Positions 1-11,540 of a stretch of DNA of 64,000 nt are shown piece by piece. The DNA is from Lamellibrachia columna (taxonomy: Eukaryota > Annelida > Polychaeta > Sabellida > Siboglinidae). The stretch spans positions 59,116,393 through 59,180,392 of the forward strand of contig OY759262.1 in assembly GCA_963662155.1 (NCBI GenBank), given 5' to 3'. Numbering within the stretch: the stretch's first letter is position 1; the number at the start of each line of letters is the position of its first letter. A model generated the notes under the pieces. The model was not told the DNA's origin. It saw nothing but the letters and a program-made list of their open reading frames with translations, and made no database searches. Both the position numbers and the translations under genes were made by a program.

Positions 1-811
1 GAAGTGGAAGAGTTCTACCCTAATGTAGTGTCAGCTATACTATGGGGAGAGAAGTGGAAGAGTTCTACCCTAATGTAGTGTCAGCTGTACTATGGGGAGA
101 GAAGTGGAAGGGTTCTACCCTATTGTAGTGTCAGCTATACTTTGGGGAGAGAAGTGGAAGAGTTCTACCCTATTGTAGTGTCAGCTATACTATGGGGAGA
201 GAAGTGGAAGTGTTCTACCCTATTGTAGTGTCAGCTATACTATGGGGAGAGAAGTGGAAGAGTTCTACCCTATTGTAGTGTCAGCTATACTTTGGGGAGA
301 GAAGTGGAAGAGTTCTACCCTATTGTAGTGTCAGCTATACTATGGGGAGAGAAGTGGAAGAGTTCTACCCTATTGTAGTGTCAGCTATACTTTGGGGAGA
401 GAAGTGGAAGGGTTCTACCCTATTGTAGTGTCAGCTATACTATGGGGAGAGAAGTGGAAGGGTTCTACCCTATTGTAGTGTCAGCTATACTATGGGGAGA
501 GAAGTGGAATAGTTCTACCCTATTGTAGTGTCAGCTATACTTTGGGGAGAGAAGTGGAAGAGTTCTACCCTATTGTAGTGTCAGCTATACTATGGGGAGA
601 GAAGTGGAAGAGTTCTACCCTATTGTAGTGTCAGCTATACTATGGGGAGAGAAGTGGAAGAGTTCTACCCTATTGTAGTGTCAGCTATACTATGGGGAGA
701 GAAGTGGAAGAGTTCTACCCTATTGTAGTGTCAGCTATACTATGGGGAGAGAAGTGGAAGAGTTCTACCCTATTGTAGTGTCAGCTATACTTTGGGGAGA
801 GAAGTGGAAGA
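1..811 (+). repeat. 50-bp minisatellite, about 16 copies, running off the left edge
   Basis: A 50-bp unit (it contains TACCCTATTGTAGTGTCAGC) is repeated head to tail with one or two changes per copy. The last copy reads straight into an RNase H-like reading frame (YPIVVSAILWGEKW, then IIFYCDNEAT). A single unexpanded copy of the same segment lies on the minus strand near 37,540-37,610 and 55,490-55,560 inside DIRS-like elements. The array is therefore an expansion of retrotransposon coding sequence. Because 50 is not a multiple of three, it destroys the frame. The left end is outside the window. Confidence 0.95.
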
Positions 812-1420
812 GCAAGAAAAAAATTATTTTCTACTGTGATAATGAAGCTACAAGGGTAGATCTAAAGTGTTCAACCCATTATGAGATTAATGAGGCGCTT
901 ATCATGGTGTGCTGCATTTGGGAACTATAATTATTGCTAAACACATCCCAGGTATGAATAATAACACTGTTGATGCATTATCTCAGTTCCAGGCCAGCAG
1001 ATTCAGACAGCTCGCACCCGGGGCAGCACTCAAACCTTGCCAGTGTCCATGCCCTCGGATGTGATATTAGGTAGGGTAGTTGGACATTGATGGGATAGGT
1101 CAATAAACAAAGTCTACCCGGACAGTATATGAAACAGATTTTAGAGCATTGAGAAGACTTTCAGATATGTCTCCAATGGAAGCATGAGTCCTACACACTC
1201 AACTCTATCAGAAGAAATTCTCATCTACTTTGTGGCACACTGTTTTAGTGTCTTACAGTGAAAGTATTCTACCATAAAGACATATCTAGTAGGCATTTGG
1301 TTTACTTATGTCAAGGCAGGTTTTTAGAATCCATGGATGCTGTCTTATAAATGACCAGCCTTTCCTGCGTTTGCAAACTATTCTAAAAGCAGTAAAGAAA
1401 TCACAGGATAATGTAGTTTA
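760..1420 (+). pseudogene. DIRS-like retroelement remnant: RNase H end and start of tyrosine recombinase
   Basis: Translation shows an RNase H-like stretch (FYCDNEAT). Near 935-1,000 there is a decayed form of the segment that reads ARHIPGINN in the copy at 37.4 kb, followed by RFRQLAPGAAL and the N-terminal helix region of a DIRS/Ngaro-type tyrosine recombinase (SEEILIYFVAH, then YYHKDISS). The order RNase H then recombinase is that of tyrosine-recombinase retroelements. Several stops and frame changes show it is dead. The same segments, on the other strand, occur in the elements at 35.4-40.3 kb and 53.4-58.3 kb. There a LINE separates the two domains; here they are contiguous, so this copy shows the arrangement before that insertion. 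No RT domain lies inside the window. Confidence 0.75.
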
Positions 1421-2157
1421 AACCCAGGCTGCCTATTACAGCAGAGATTTCAAGTAAAATGTGTAATGTTCTAAGATCAGGTTTCTTATGCCGTATGAAG
1501 ACTTAATATGGATCAATTACCACACTAGCATATCATGTGTTAAACAAATGACCCTTCCAGAACATTTGGGAAATACTGTTATTAAGAATGTTGAGTTTAA
1601 ACCCACAAATATTACTCTTTTGGGTCAAACATTTGGTCATCTAAGCTGCCAGTGTATGTATACACACTGATCACTCTTGCAAGAAAACATATGCAGCTTC
1701 GTTCATCTAGTCAGGGGATATTTTAAATTCCCAGAGTTAAACGAGTTAAATAAATATCGGAACTAGGGCCGTTCAAACTCTGTGGAACTCCCTCACGATT
1801 AGAGTTAAGGTAGCTGGGCTGTCTACTATATGCTTGCTTTGAATTAATAATAATAATAATGTTTTATTTCAAGCAAGAGCCCATATATATACATACAAGT
1901 AAAAAAAACATAAATATACACACATGTTGAACAATAGAGGTACATGTAGTGAGAGAAAAATATATATATAAATATACATACATGACGTGTAGTAAAAATA
2001 TATATAGAATAAGTCAGGATAAAAAATATATTTGTATAAAAGTACAAACATCATGAATTAAAAGTATACAATTGATCAATCCAATGTTTAATCAATGGAC
2101 TTCGATAATAAATAAAAGTGTGAAAATAATTCACAAAAAGTATATTGTCTGATTTTT
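1421..2157. other. No gene seen; possible further DIRS debris and AT-rich low complexity
   Basis: From 1,421 to about 1,660 there may be more decayed recombinase sequence (PYEDLIWINYH), which I cannot confirm. From 1,845 to 2,050 the DNA is AT-rich with short (TA)n runs. The small reading frames there have no recognisable domain. Confidence 0.5.
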
Positions 2158-3554
2158 TTAACCGGCATAAAGGCTAAAAATTGCTGAGCGAATGCGTTCA
2201 TTAAAGGATTTAACATAATTAGTAGCGAACATATGACTTGCACTACAGCGGGGTGACAAGTTGTGTAAAATTCTAAAACTGTTGTTATAAGCAACAGTAA
2301 TACCTTCTTTCGGACTCTGTTTTTTAAAGTTACACCAAAGACTTGAGGTATACATTGAACCACAGTATGAATTAAATAAAGTTGTTTTAATGGAACTGTT
2401 GCATAAGTTAAATTTTCTGGCTAAAGCATTTGCCTGCGCATAGATACATCTTTTCTGCCTGGCAATATCATCATCATCAGTAAGGTTATTGTTTATAATA
2501 TGGCCAAGGTATTTACATTTCGCAGTGTAAGGTAGTGTATGGGTATTGATAACAACAGGATGAATATTTTTCTTGTCCCTTGCTTTGTTATCAATAACCA
2601 GACAGAAAGATTTGTTGGCATTGTATGTTATATCAAACATATTGCCGTACTCGGCACAACAATCGGTGAGTTTTCTCAACCCAGCAACACTAGGTGAAAA
2701 ACCACAAAGGTCATCGGCATACATCATATGATTCATTATGGTTTCTGCATAAAAACAACCAATTTGTAGTTTATTCAAATTTACACTTAAGTCATCCATG
2801 TAAATGTTAAAAAGATGTGGAGAAAGGATTCCACCCTGCTTAACACCGTTTGAAACGAAAAAAAATTCTGAGAAGCTACAACATCATCTGACAGTGAATT
2901 TATGCGCACAATAAAAGAAGGACATCCCCGGTCAATTAGTTTGGTGAATAGCTTACTATGATTGACTTTGTCAAAGGCCTTAGAGGCATCCAGCATAGTG
3001 ACATACATAGATGAGCCATTCGCTATGTAGTGTCGAAAGAGTTCTTTTAATAAAAATATGAGCATTTCAGTTGAGTGATGCTTTTTACATCCAAATTGGT
3101 TTACACATGTAGATAAAAAAGTAGAAACCCTGGATAATATCAAGGATTCAAATAATTTACTAGCAATTGTGGCTAGAGCAATGGGTCGGTAGTTGTTGTT
3201 ATCAGACAGGTCACCCGCCTTATTTTTAATTATGGGGGCTATGATTGTAATCATCATAGCATCCGGTAAAAAACCGTGAATTAACATGCTGCTATATAAC
3301 AATGGCATGAGAACATGAAGTTTTTCATTCGTATATTTAAAATGTTCGTTACTTACACTATCATAACCCAGGGCTTTGTCTATAGGCATTGCATGCATTA
3401 TATCTTGAGTTTCCTTAACATTAACAATCATTTGAACATTAAACTGTACATTGCTACAGTATTCATTGATCTTCTTGATGTTGACTGGAGAGCCAGGTAT
3501 AGAGTTAAGTAGAGACTGGTACTGATGAAGCCACATATTCTTTACATTTTCCAC
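2158..3554 (-). pseudogene. Non-LTR (LINE) reverse transcriptase, frameshifted, truncated at both ends
   Basis: Two overlapping minus-strand frames make up most of one LINE reverse transcriptase. The upstream part (3,554 to about 2,790) has the pre-RT region, then NNNYRPIALATIASKLFE and TMLDASKAFDKVNHSKL, the fingers and first palm motif. After a frameshift near 2,850 the second part carries the catalytic box MYADDL, then FDITYNANKS and CKYLGHIINN, the thumb region of CR1/L2/jockey-like enzymes. The usual GVPQG motif falls at the frameshift and is damaged, leaving GGILSPHLFNIYMDDL. Endonuclease and 3' tail are not recognisable. Probably a dead L2/CR1-group copy; I cannot place the clade further. 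Confidence 0.85.
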
Positions 3555-4826
3555 ACCAGAAGCACCACCAACATCCTGGCATTATTCATGTTTTATGTCC
3601 TTCCAGAAGTTTTTGAAGTCATTATTACATAGTTTAGAAGCAAGTCATTCAGTAGAAGTTTTTAAGATAAATTAACCATTTCTTCACAGATTGTAGTTGA
3701 AATACTACATAATATTCCAAATCAATAAAATTTGTAGTTTTCCATTTATTTGGTATGTTACAAGATTTTAATTTTTTTTTATAAATGTGAAAAAATAACC
3801 ACAAAATGTGAAATTATGTCGTTTTGAGAAAATCCCCAAAGAAATAAATGACACATATAAGTATGACAGTGTCAAACTGATAACCTTGAGGGAAATTTTT
3901 ATTAACATAAACGAATTATGTCTGCTACACCACCGAGAATGAATTAAGCAAAAGTTGAATGACAGCCTAAAGTGGCAGTGTATTTTTGACACAAACCCTT
4001 CACCAATCGTAATTCCAAACCGTGTAAAGTTGCCTACATGTAAGTTGCATTCATACGCCAAATTTCAGTATCGTAAGTGTTATAGTTAAAAAAAAAAAGA
4101 ATTAGATAGCGTTTCCTGATTGTTTGTGATAACAGAAATGTCGACAGATACATACTCTTATTATGCTTCAAATGTGACGATTTTCATTGGCGTTTTAGGT
4201 ATTGTTGACAAAACATAACAGCCATTTCTAATATTGACATGTCCCCTTAATTTGCCACAACAATGGCCCTTGAATCTGTATTTGTAACGTGTTATTGTCT
4301 ACAATATCAGGTTACACCAGCCATCTGACAAACACATGGCAGGGCGTATTTACGATCATTTTGATTGGCCTGTTATCCGGCAGGGTCACCAGTTCGGGGT
4401 ATTAGGCCGTTTCCATTATAGGTTCAAAGGCACAATAAACAAAGTTAGCGCTGATATTTGCTGGTTTATGGACATGATTTAGTTAGATATAATACTGATG
4501 TGTACTGGAATCACAGTAACCAGACAGTATGTTCCGCATTCACGGCGAACAAATATAGCTGGTTCGAAGCTCGACACACACGCGGTCGTTACTATGGAAA
4601 CATCATCAGCGTTTCTAAGAAGTCAGGGGGACAATGATGTATTGCCATTACCATATGCAATCCAGTGAAGCAAATTTAGCAATGTCTGTTAGTTTTGCCC
4701 CACTAAAAAATATCCAAATCTGACAGTAACTTTTCAAGTTACACGGATTTTTGTTGAATTGCATTTAAGTTGAACCGCGAAGTTGAACTGCAAAACGTTG
4801 ACCTATATATGTATAATACAACATAC
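3555..4826. other. No gene seen; intron-like sequence
   Basis: AT-rich sequence with a run of A near 4,090. The minus-strand frame at 3,768-4,061 shows no domain. It lies downstream of the last recognised LRR exon, so it may be intron or 3' flank of that gene. Confidence 0.4.
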
Positions 4827-4913
4827 CCCAATTCACGCAATGATGGCATTGACACAATACTTTTCGAGATGGCTGCCGCAACTTCAGCACTACCAAACTT
4901 GTTTCTACTCAAC
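4827..4913 (-). CDS. LRR exon, 29-residue type (NLR/ribonuclease-inhibitor-like)
   Basis: An 87-bp minus-strand exon with acceptor ...TTTTACAG and donor GTATGT. It encodes one leucine-rich repeat beginning LSRNKFGSAEVAAAI and ending MPSLREL, which fits LxxNxxGxxxxxxLxxxxxxxPxLxxL. It starts with one base and ends with two bases of a split codon, so it can be duplicated or skipped without a frame change. The neighbouring exon at 5,248-5,331 has the same phase and is the 28-residue partner. Single-repeat exons of this kind are typical of NLR-type sensors. The sensor function is an inference because no NACHT domain is present in the window. Confidence 0.8.
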
Positions 4914-5247
4914 CTGTAAAAGTCAATGTCATTAGAAACAACACAAATATGTACGTTCTGGACTGCAACATGCAAGATTTATTCAAAAGCCTATAATTTG
5001 CTTGTTTAATTTTTAAAACGTTCTATGCACTGTTGGTAACAATGTCTGGGTAACGTATGTGATGCATCTACACAGAATACACTGTAGTGTTAATTTGTAT
5101 GATCAGTATAATATGTTACAACCAACGTTTGAATTTTAAAATACATTTTTATGAGCAACTAGTATGGTAGACATATAAACTTGTACTCATATATGCATTA
5201 TGTATGATTGTGAATGTTCACAATTAGTCTGAATGTGCACAACTTAC

Positions 5248-5331
5248 CAAAGACACTCCATCTTCTGGCAGCGTGAAAGAGCTTTAGCCAAAGTGACTGC
5301 TGCTTTAGAGCCAAGTTGACAATCAACCAAC
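5248..5331 (-). CDS. LRR exon, 28-residue type
   Basis: An 84-bp minus-strand exon between acceptor ...ATTACAG and donor GTAAG. It encodes LVDCQLGSKAAVTLAKAL and then CQKMECL, a complete A-type leucine-rich repeat with a cysteine at the consensus Asn/Cys position. The phase matches the other LRR exons. No stop or frame damage. With the exon at 4,827-4,913 it forms one intact 28+29-residue pair, about 330 bp apart. Confidence 0.8.
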
Positions 5332-6058
5332 CTGTAATGTATATAACAAGACAATGTAGACAGGTTTACTGAATGTTTCATAGCCATTCACCAACTGATG
5401 TTTATGTAAACAAGTACATTCTCCTGAGTGAAACTGAAAATAAATTATAATATTCTAAAGCCTTTCATTGAAACTGCTGCTGTAACAGTATATCTGAATG
5501 CAATGCCTCTTGTCCGCCGTGGTCTGTGACTGCTGCGAACACGTCTCTTGATACAAGTACACTTCCAACACGCATGTATGTGTGCAAATAAAGATATGAA
5601 ACAATAATTCACCAACTGTCAAGTAGGAAGGAGACGAGTGAGAGAGTTTGTGGTTCTATAAAATATGTATTTATTGAGACGTTAGTAGAAATAAATGGCC
5701 TGTCGAGATTAGTCAACTCTTCTATTTTGATTCTTAACCTACTTGTAATCACGGGGCATTTCCATTATTCGGAGTAAATTTTTAGTCAACGACACATTTG
5801 AGTGAAATAGAACAACTCTATTAAATCATTTCTTCTAAAACAGCACCACTGCAAAATGATTTACAAAGTTAACCATAGAACATCAGAATCTGTAACTAGG
5901 GAACAATAAATCTGGCAAAAGTGTATAATTCAAAACGAATTATTATAAATTCAGCATTATCGTAATACATGTACAGACAAATCTTGTTTATCCGATCTTT
6001 GATAATCTGTTTTTGTCTTCTTTAGTAATTCGCATGCTTTTGTGTGAAACTAATTTCA
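5332..6058. other. No gene seen; intron
   Basis: AT-rich sequence upstream of the 5.3-kb LRR exon with no coding or repeat signal that I can name. Confidence 0.4.
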
Positions 6059-6915
6059 GTGGGGGAAGGCAGTGTTAGTTGAGCCATTTTTCATTCTTTT
6101 TGATGTCTAGGGCGCAATCATATTCATAAGTCAAAATTATTTTACTCACATAAACTATGATTATTAGTAGATCATGTTATACCAAGATAATATATCTAGC
6201 ATGCATAGATAATTATATATAGCTGATTTAAATAGGGTTGGTAAGTTGGCTCAACTATCACTTGGTGTGGGGTAAGTTGAGCCACAGTGTAGCGTAAGTT
6301 GCGTAAATGCTTTATTTGTATAATTTACATAGGCATTGTAAAAACATTCAAAACAACTCAGCCAACACATCTACCCAATGGGTACAACACATCTCTGACA
6401 AGTCTACATGCTTGATTAATAAGTTGACACATTTAATTAATACAGACTTATAGGCCAAACCCAACCAGTGTAATTAACTGCTAATATGTTGCCTTGTAGC
6501 TATCCCGTGTTCCAGTTTGCTCAGAAAAAATGAATTCATTGATGGGTAGAGAACACTCGTCTTCGTTCTTTATCCACTGCTCTACTAACCCTCCCTTGGG
6601 CCTTGGGTGGCTCAACTAGCCCCGTTTCGTCAATTAAGCTTATTCAATTAACTTCTCATTAATGCACGAAGTGATGTAAATCCTCTTCTTCTCTGTGCGT
6701 AATTAAACCAATTGTAAGTGCACAAACAATAAAGTCTGGTCACTTGCATTGATAGTTTACAAACCAGCAGACATTAATCACAATTACCAAGTTTTGAAAA
6801 ACATAAAAAAACATTCTTTTAGCTCACATGTTCTGACCGTTGTGACAATCACTAGGTGGTATCATGTAACTGTCGCTGCTAGTTTCCAGGGAAACATGGG
6901 TGGCTCAACTAACCG
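6059..6915. mobile_element. Possible decayed DNA transposon marked by inverted GTTGAGCCA motifs
   Basis: Copies of a TTAGTTGAGCCA-like motif lie at 6,074-6,086, at about 6,240-6,256 (next to an inverted copy) and at 6,271-6,286. Inverted copies lie at 6,607-6,619 and 6,898-6,914. The outermost pair (GTTAGTTGAGCCA and TGGCTCAACTAAC) are 13-bp inverted repeats about 840 bp apart, as expected for terminal and subterminal repeats of a nonautonomous element. Similar GTAAGTTGAGCCAC ends are known in pogo-like elements, and a pogo-like transposase remnant lies 600 bp to the right. I found no clean target duplication. Confidence 0.4.
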
Positions 6916-7429
6916 AGAGGCTCACTGTAAATTGCTTCATTAAACCATTTTTTATGTTTTCGTTTCCGTACACCCTTGCGAGGAAACTGGCCAGATAACA
7001 CTGTAATGTGATTCTTTTAAATGATCACTCCAAGTATTAGATCACTCCAAGTAAAAAATTAGACAAATATGGTCTCAGTGACTGCGTTTAAATCACGGCT
7101 ACATTGTTTGTTCAAGATCCTGTCAGTATATGTTACTGGAGATCAGTACAATAATAAACAATAGAAATGTTGAATTGTGCTTAACCAACAGATATTCACA
7201 AATCCCTCTGTAATCACAGGAATGCTTTCGCACAGTTGCATACCTGATCGTTCAAGCTGTGCACTTTTGAACATTCTGGTTCCGTTTGAAATCAGTAATG
7301 TTCTAAACATGGCCGAGGAACCAATGTTGTGAAGTTAATGCTGTGGATAAACACCAGATCTGCGAGTATAAGAGAACTATCCACAACAAAAGTAAACTGC
7401 CTTTCAAGCTTTGGCTGTGAAGACCCTAC
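6916..7429. other. No gene seen
   Basis: Intergenic or intronic sequence without a recognisable coding, RNA or repeat signal. Confidence 0.35.
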
Positions 7430-8084
7430 ACATCAAAGCTGGTAAGTTGACTTTGAGCAATATTGTACGTGCTTTGGCAAAGTGGTTGAGTGTCCTCTAA
7501 CGATACCCGAACCAGACATCCAAAGAACTTGAAGATTCTTTATTTCTGGTCCCATCATCATCATCCAACATTCCAGACAGTTGGGTGAGCGACTAGACGT
7601 TTCTGCTTCTTCTTCTACTCTTGTTGGCTGGCAAAGTTCAAGTCCAGACTTGGCATCTCCAGCCACACATTTTATGGCGAAAGTGACAGCTCTGATGACA
7701 ACAAGCGTCCAAATAGCGCATCACTGTTGGCCTCACTGGAAACGCCAATGTTACACCACAAACAAGAACCAGTAGTGGCCACTCACATCAGAATGACCTT
7801 CAACGAACCTGACGCATGCCCCCATCAGGACAACAAGAAGAGCATTTGGATGCTGTCATTTGTTTTCTTAGACTGGGTTAAGACCGTAGCACTCCAGATG
7901 ATACTTGTGTGACACAGAATGCGTATATTACTGGACAATGCCACCAGCTACAAGGTCGACATCATTGTTACCAACATCACCCTCCATTTCATATTCCCAG
8001 GCACCACAACATACATCCAATCAGTTGGTGGCATCGTCAGTTATATTAAACCCAATGCTGACCTGCGTACTATGATTCTATAAA
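7430..8084 (+). pseudogene. pogo/Tigger-type DDE transposase remnant
   Basis: The clearest part (about 7,846-8,084) reads LSFVFLDWVKTVALQMIL, a stop, then RMRILLDNATSYKV and IVTNITLHFIFPGTTTYIQ. This is the order found in DDE_1 (pogo/Tigger/CENP-B-like) transposases: the FxDWL helix, the second catalytic Asp in LLxDNAxSH, and the xxFLPPNTTxxxQPxD block. The final PNTT...QP motif is eroded. Farther upstream (7,590-7,690) a frame with STLVGWQ may be the helix-turn-helix to catalytic linker, but this is weak. Stops and frame changes make it a dead fragment, sitting in plus orientation in an intron of the minus-strand LRR gene. Confidence 0.65.
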
Positions 8085-8270
8085 AAGACCTGACTGTGAC
8101 ATCGCCCCTCCCCCTGCAATGCATCACAACCGAGAGGTTGTCATGATAGTTACAGTACGGGTGATAATATGATGTTTCACCAAACCGTACTCCAGGTAAC
8201 CAAAATGTGTACATAAATAACACATGACTGAATATATATTTGATATACTACCAGAGCAATTACAACATAC

Positions 8271-8359
8271 CTCAAATCACACAGTGATGGCATTCATGCA
8301 AGACTGGCCGAGAGGGCAGCCATCACTCGAAGACTAACATATTTATTTTCATTCAACCA
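8271..8359 (-). pseudogene. Dead LRR exon, 29-residue type
   Basis: The minus strand encodes a B-type repeat resembling the exon at 4,827-4,913 (LNENKYVSLRVMAALSASLA, a stop codon, then MPSLCDL). A GTATGT donor is preserved, but the AG of the acceptor is gone and there is an in-frame stop. It occupies the expected 29-residue position between the 28-residue exons at 12.9 and 5.3 kb. Confidence 0.6.
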
Positions 8360-8489
8360 TTTATTCACTGCCAGGGAGCCTGTGTAATGGAATATTTGTA
8401 GCTAAATATTCCATAACTAATAAATTCATTACAAAATGTTCATGCAATTTAATAGGTTAAGAACAATGCATCACATGACAGTATCATTC

Positions 8490-9310
8490 CCTATTCCCAC
8501 TGTGTTAAAATAAGCTACTTAACAGACTCACGTCTGCCACTTAGTAGAATCAGACACAAGAAAAACGAACAAACATCCCAAATTACATCAACCCTTAGAT
8601 TATGACCCACAGAATAAATTCCTTGGAAAACATCTTGCTCCACACTATCCAAAACACTGATGGTGTCCTCCAGAACAATGTTCCATGTACAATAGGCAAG
8701 ACATGTTGCTGTGACATGAATAAATGTTGTCAAATAATGATTTTAAAATAATATCGATACAATAAAAAATAATTAGACAACACTGTTTGTAAGACATCCA
8801 CATAATAAGGAGAATTGACCATCAATATGTTGCAAAATAGCTGATTTCTAACAAAGTAGACCATAACTAATAAATTATGCAGTCATAACATGTTCCTGCA
8901 AATTAATAATTTAAGTGGTAATGTGACCCGCTATTCCACTACTCATATAATAGAATACCCATGATGCTTCAGATTCACTATTAGCGTCACTTCATAATCA
9001 AGGTTATTTTGTTTGTATCCTTTGGTGACTTTACAATCAACGTTCAATGTATAAATGAAGCAAATTGATAAAAATGTCCAACAAACAAGAAATATAAGAT
9101 AATCAATTGCAGTTGTGGTATAATTAAATTACTGCTAGCTACATCTTAATATTACATGTAAATGTAAACAAATGTTAATTTAGCATCCAGAAGAAAGACG
9201 ATGATGATGAGAATAAAAAAGGAATGTGGCTGCCTGTTACATTTGCTAACAAATCATTTGTTCATACAACAAAATAAATATGCATATAACGCATTGCGCT
9301 TGATTATTGT
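8490..9310. repeat. Duplicated non-coding block, partner at 17,460-18,270
   Basis: Starting at ATTCCCACTGTGTTAAAAT and running through TCTGCCACTTAGTAGAATCA to the AATCAATTGCAGTTGTGGTA region, this block matches 17,460-18,270 with many substitutions and small indels. It suggests that the 2-kb LRR units and their flanks come from an older duplication spanning 8.5-19 kb. No coding sequence recognised. Confidence 0.7.
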
Positions 9311-9734
9311 TCTTTTTCATACTTTTAATATGTAGATGCTAGCTTTGTAAACTGGAACCAATGGCACCTTTAAAGAAAATGATAGAACTGAAAATTAAGG
9401 TATGCCACAAATTGCAAACGGTTCCATGCTGTTTTTTATGGGGTCAACAATACATGACCTGGATGCCTGAGGCTAACAAACTATTTTGTTAGCCTAAACA
9501 ATATCACTCCACACCACTGATACAGTAGGCAGGCTTGTCACTTCTTCACTTCAATATCACTCCACACCATTGATACAGTATCGATCATAGGAACGCTTGT
9601 AACTTCTGCAGATGGTGTAGTCAGAATAAGTCGTGTTTTATGCTTTTAGTTTAAATCTCTAACGTTGTGTCAGTGTTTACACAGGCTTTAAACGCATGAA
9701 ACTATTCTGCGGCTAATTAACTGCAGGAGGAATA

Positions 9735-9928
9735 TCACGAAATGAGCTATAACAGGCGAGTGTTTTTCTCTAGATTGCCTACGACATACTAATTAATTTG
9801 ATGTTGAATCTGTCCTCCTTACCCACCTTTCTTCGTTGTTTTGCTGTGATTAGTTTATAGAACTATTGTAAATCTTTGGTAGGAAGGAAAGTTAGAAAAT
9901 GTCTGATTTTTGACGCTTTCCCCAAGTT
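9735..9928. repeat. Left half of a duplicated flank (partner 18,283-18,475)
   Basis: Starting at CACGAAATGAGCTATAACAG this stretch matches 18,283-18,475 closely. In the partner the sequence continues after about 45 bp into ATAGTCAATTGTTCGAGG. Here it is interrupted by the CR1 insertion and resumes at 11,541. Confidence 0.8.
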
Positions 9929-11540
9929 GGGTTTAACTCCAGAATTGGTAGCTAAGAACATAAAGGCAATGAAGGATAACAAATCACCGGGAGTGGATGG
10001 GATTCCTCCAAAATTACTAATGGAAACAGTAGAACAAATCAGTATACCACTTGCAATAGTATTCAACTAGTCATTAAAAGAGGGAGTTGTTCCGTTTGAA
10101 TGGAAAGAAGCAAACATCATACCATTATTTAAAAAGGGTTCAAGAAATAAGTCAGAGAATTACAGACCAGTGAGTTTAACGTCAGTGATTTGTAAATTAT
10201 TAGAAAGGGTAATTAAAGACTTTATGGTGGACTTCCTCTTTAAGCATAAATTATTAAATTCGTCTCAACATGGATTCCTTAAAGCGAGGTCATGCTTAAC
10301 AAATATGTTATGTTTTTGGGAAGAAATCACTAAGTGGATAGACGTGGGATTGCCAGTAGATATTATCTACTTAGATTTTCAGAAAGCTTTTGACAAAGTG
10401 CCACATCAAAGATTACTACTTAAATTAAAAGCCCATGGTATCGGGGATAGCATAACTGACTGGATAGAACAATGGCTGACTGACAGAAGACAACAAGTTG
10501 GAGTAGATGGAGAAGTTTCAAATTGGAAATCGGTTTTGAGTGGGGTACCTCAAGGATCAGTATTAGGACCTATATTATTCTTAATATATATCAATGACTT
10601 GGACGACAATATAACAAGTAATGTACTGAAACTTGCGGATGGCACAAAACTGTTTAGAAAGGTTAATACTGATGGTGATAAACAACATTTACAAAACGAT
10701 CTAGACAGATTAGTGAAATGGTCTGAGAAATGGCAGATGTTGTTCAATTTTGGGAAATGTAAATGCCTACATACAGGACATGGGAACTTGAATGTAAACT
10801 ATAAAATGAGAGATACTGTTCTGGGTACTACTGTAAAAGAAAAGGACTTAGGAGTTACAATAAGCGCTGATATGAAAGTTTCACAGCAGTGTGGTATTGC
10901 AGCTTCAAAGGGTAATCAAATTCTTGGATTGATTAGAAGAAACATAACATACAAGGGAAAAAAGTTAATTATACCTCTTTATAAAGCAATAGTTAGACCT
11001 CATTTAGAATACTGTATATAAGCATGGAGACCATATCGTAAGAAGGATATAGATACGCTTGAACGCATACAAAGGAGAGCAACTAAAATGATTCCAGAAC
11101 TGAGAGACCTTAGTTATGAAGTATGCCTGAAAGAATGTGGTTTAACAACTCTAGAGACAAGGAGGTTAAGAGGAGATCAGACTGAAGTTTTTAAGATATT
11201 GAATGGGTATGAAAATATTGATAGAAATATGTTTTTCTCACTCAAGAAGGATAGCAGAACTAGAGGACATGAGGTAAAATTAGTAAAGGATCAATGTAGA
11301 TTGGACATCAGGAAGCACTCGTTCTCACAAAGGACAATAAATGAATGGAACAAATTGTCTACAGATTGTGTAACTGCTAGCAGCGTGAATATATTTAAAA
11401 ACAAGGTTGACACATATCTCAGGAGGGTGGGTTATAAGTAGATGAACATTGTTGGACTCTCGATAAGCCAATGGCTTCCTTGTCCACTTGCCATCTGGGC
11501 CTTTTGCTTGGATGGCAAATCTTGTTAAATTTTGTTAAAT
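9929..11540 (+). mobile_element. 5'-truncated CR1-like LINE inserted in a duplicated flank
   Basis: Encodes the RT and C-terminal half of a CR1-like LINE. In order: NKSPGVDGIPPKLL, KGSRNKSENYRPVSLTSV, IYLDFQKAFDKVPHQRLL, SGVPQGSVLGPILFLIYIND, then the catalytic box, which reads LADGTKLF instead of FADDTKLF, and LGVTISADMKVSQQ. It is closely similar to the copy at 30.9-32.4 kb but inactive: the second catalytic Asp is Gly, and stops occur near 10,067 and 11,019. The tail ends in two copies of a TTGTTAAAT-type repeat, typical of CR1 3' ends. The duplicate at 18.3-19.0 kb lacks the insertion, so it postdates the duplication. Confidence 0.9.

Noticed and set aside
1..811. CRISPR-like array at the left edge
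   Set aside because: The units are contiguous with no unique spacers, and the flank is a eukaryotic retroelement; it is a minisatellite.
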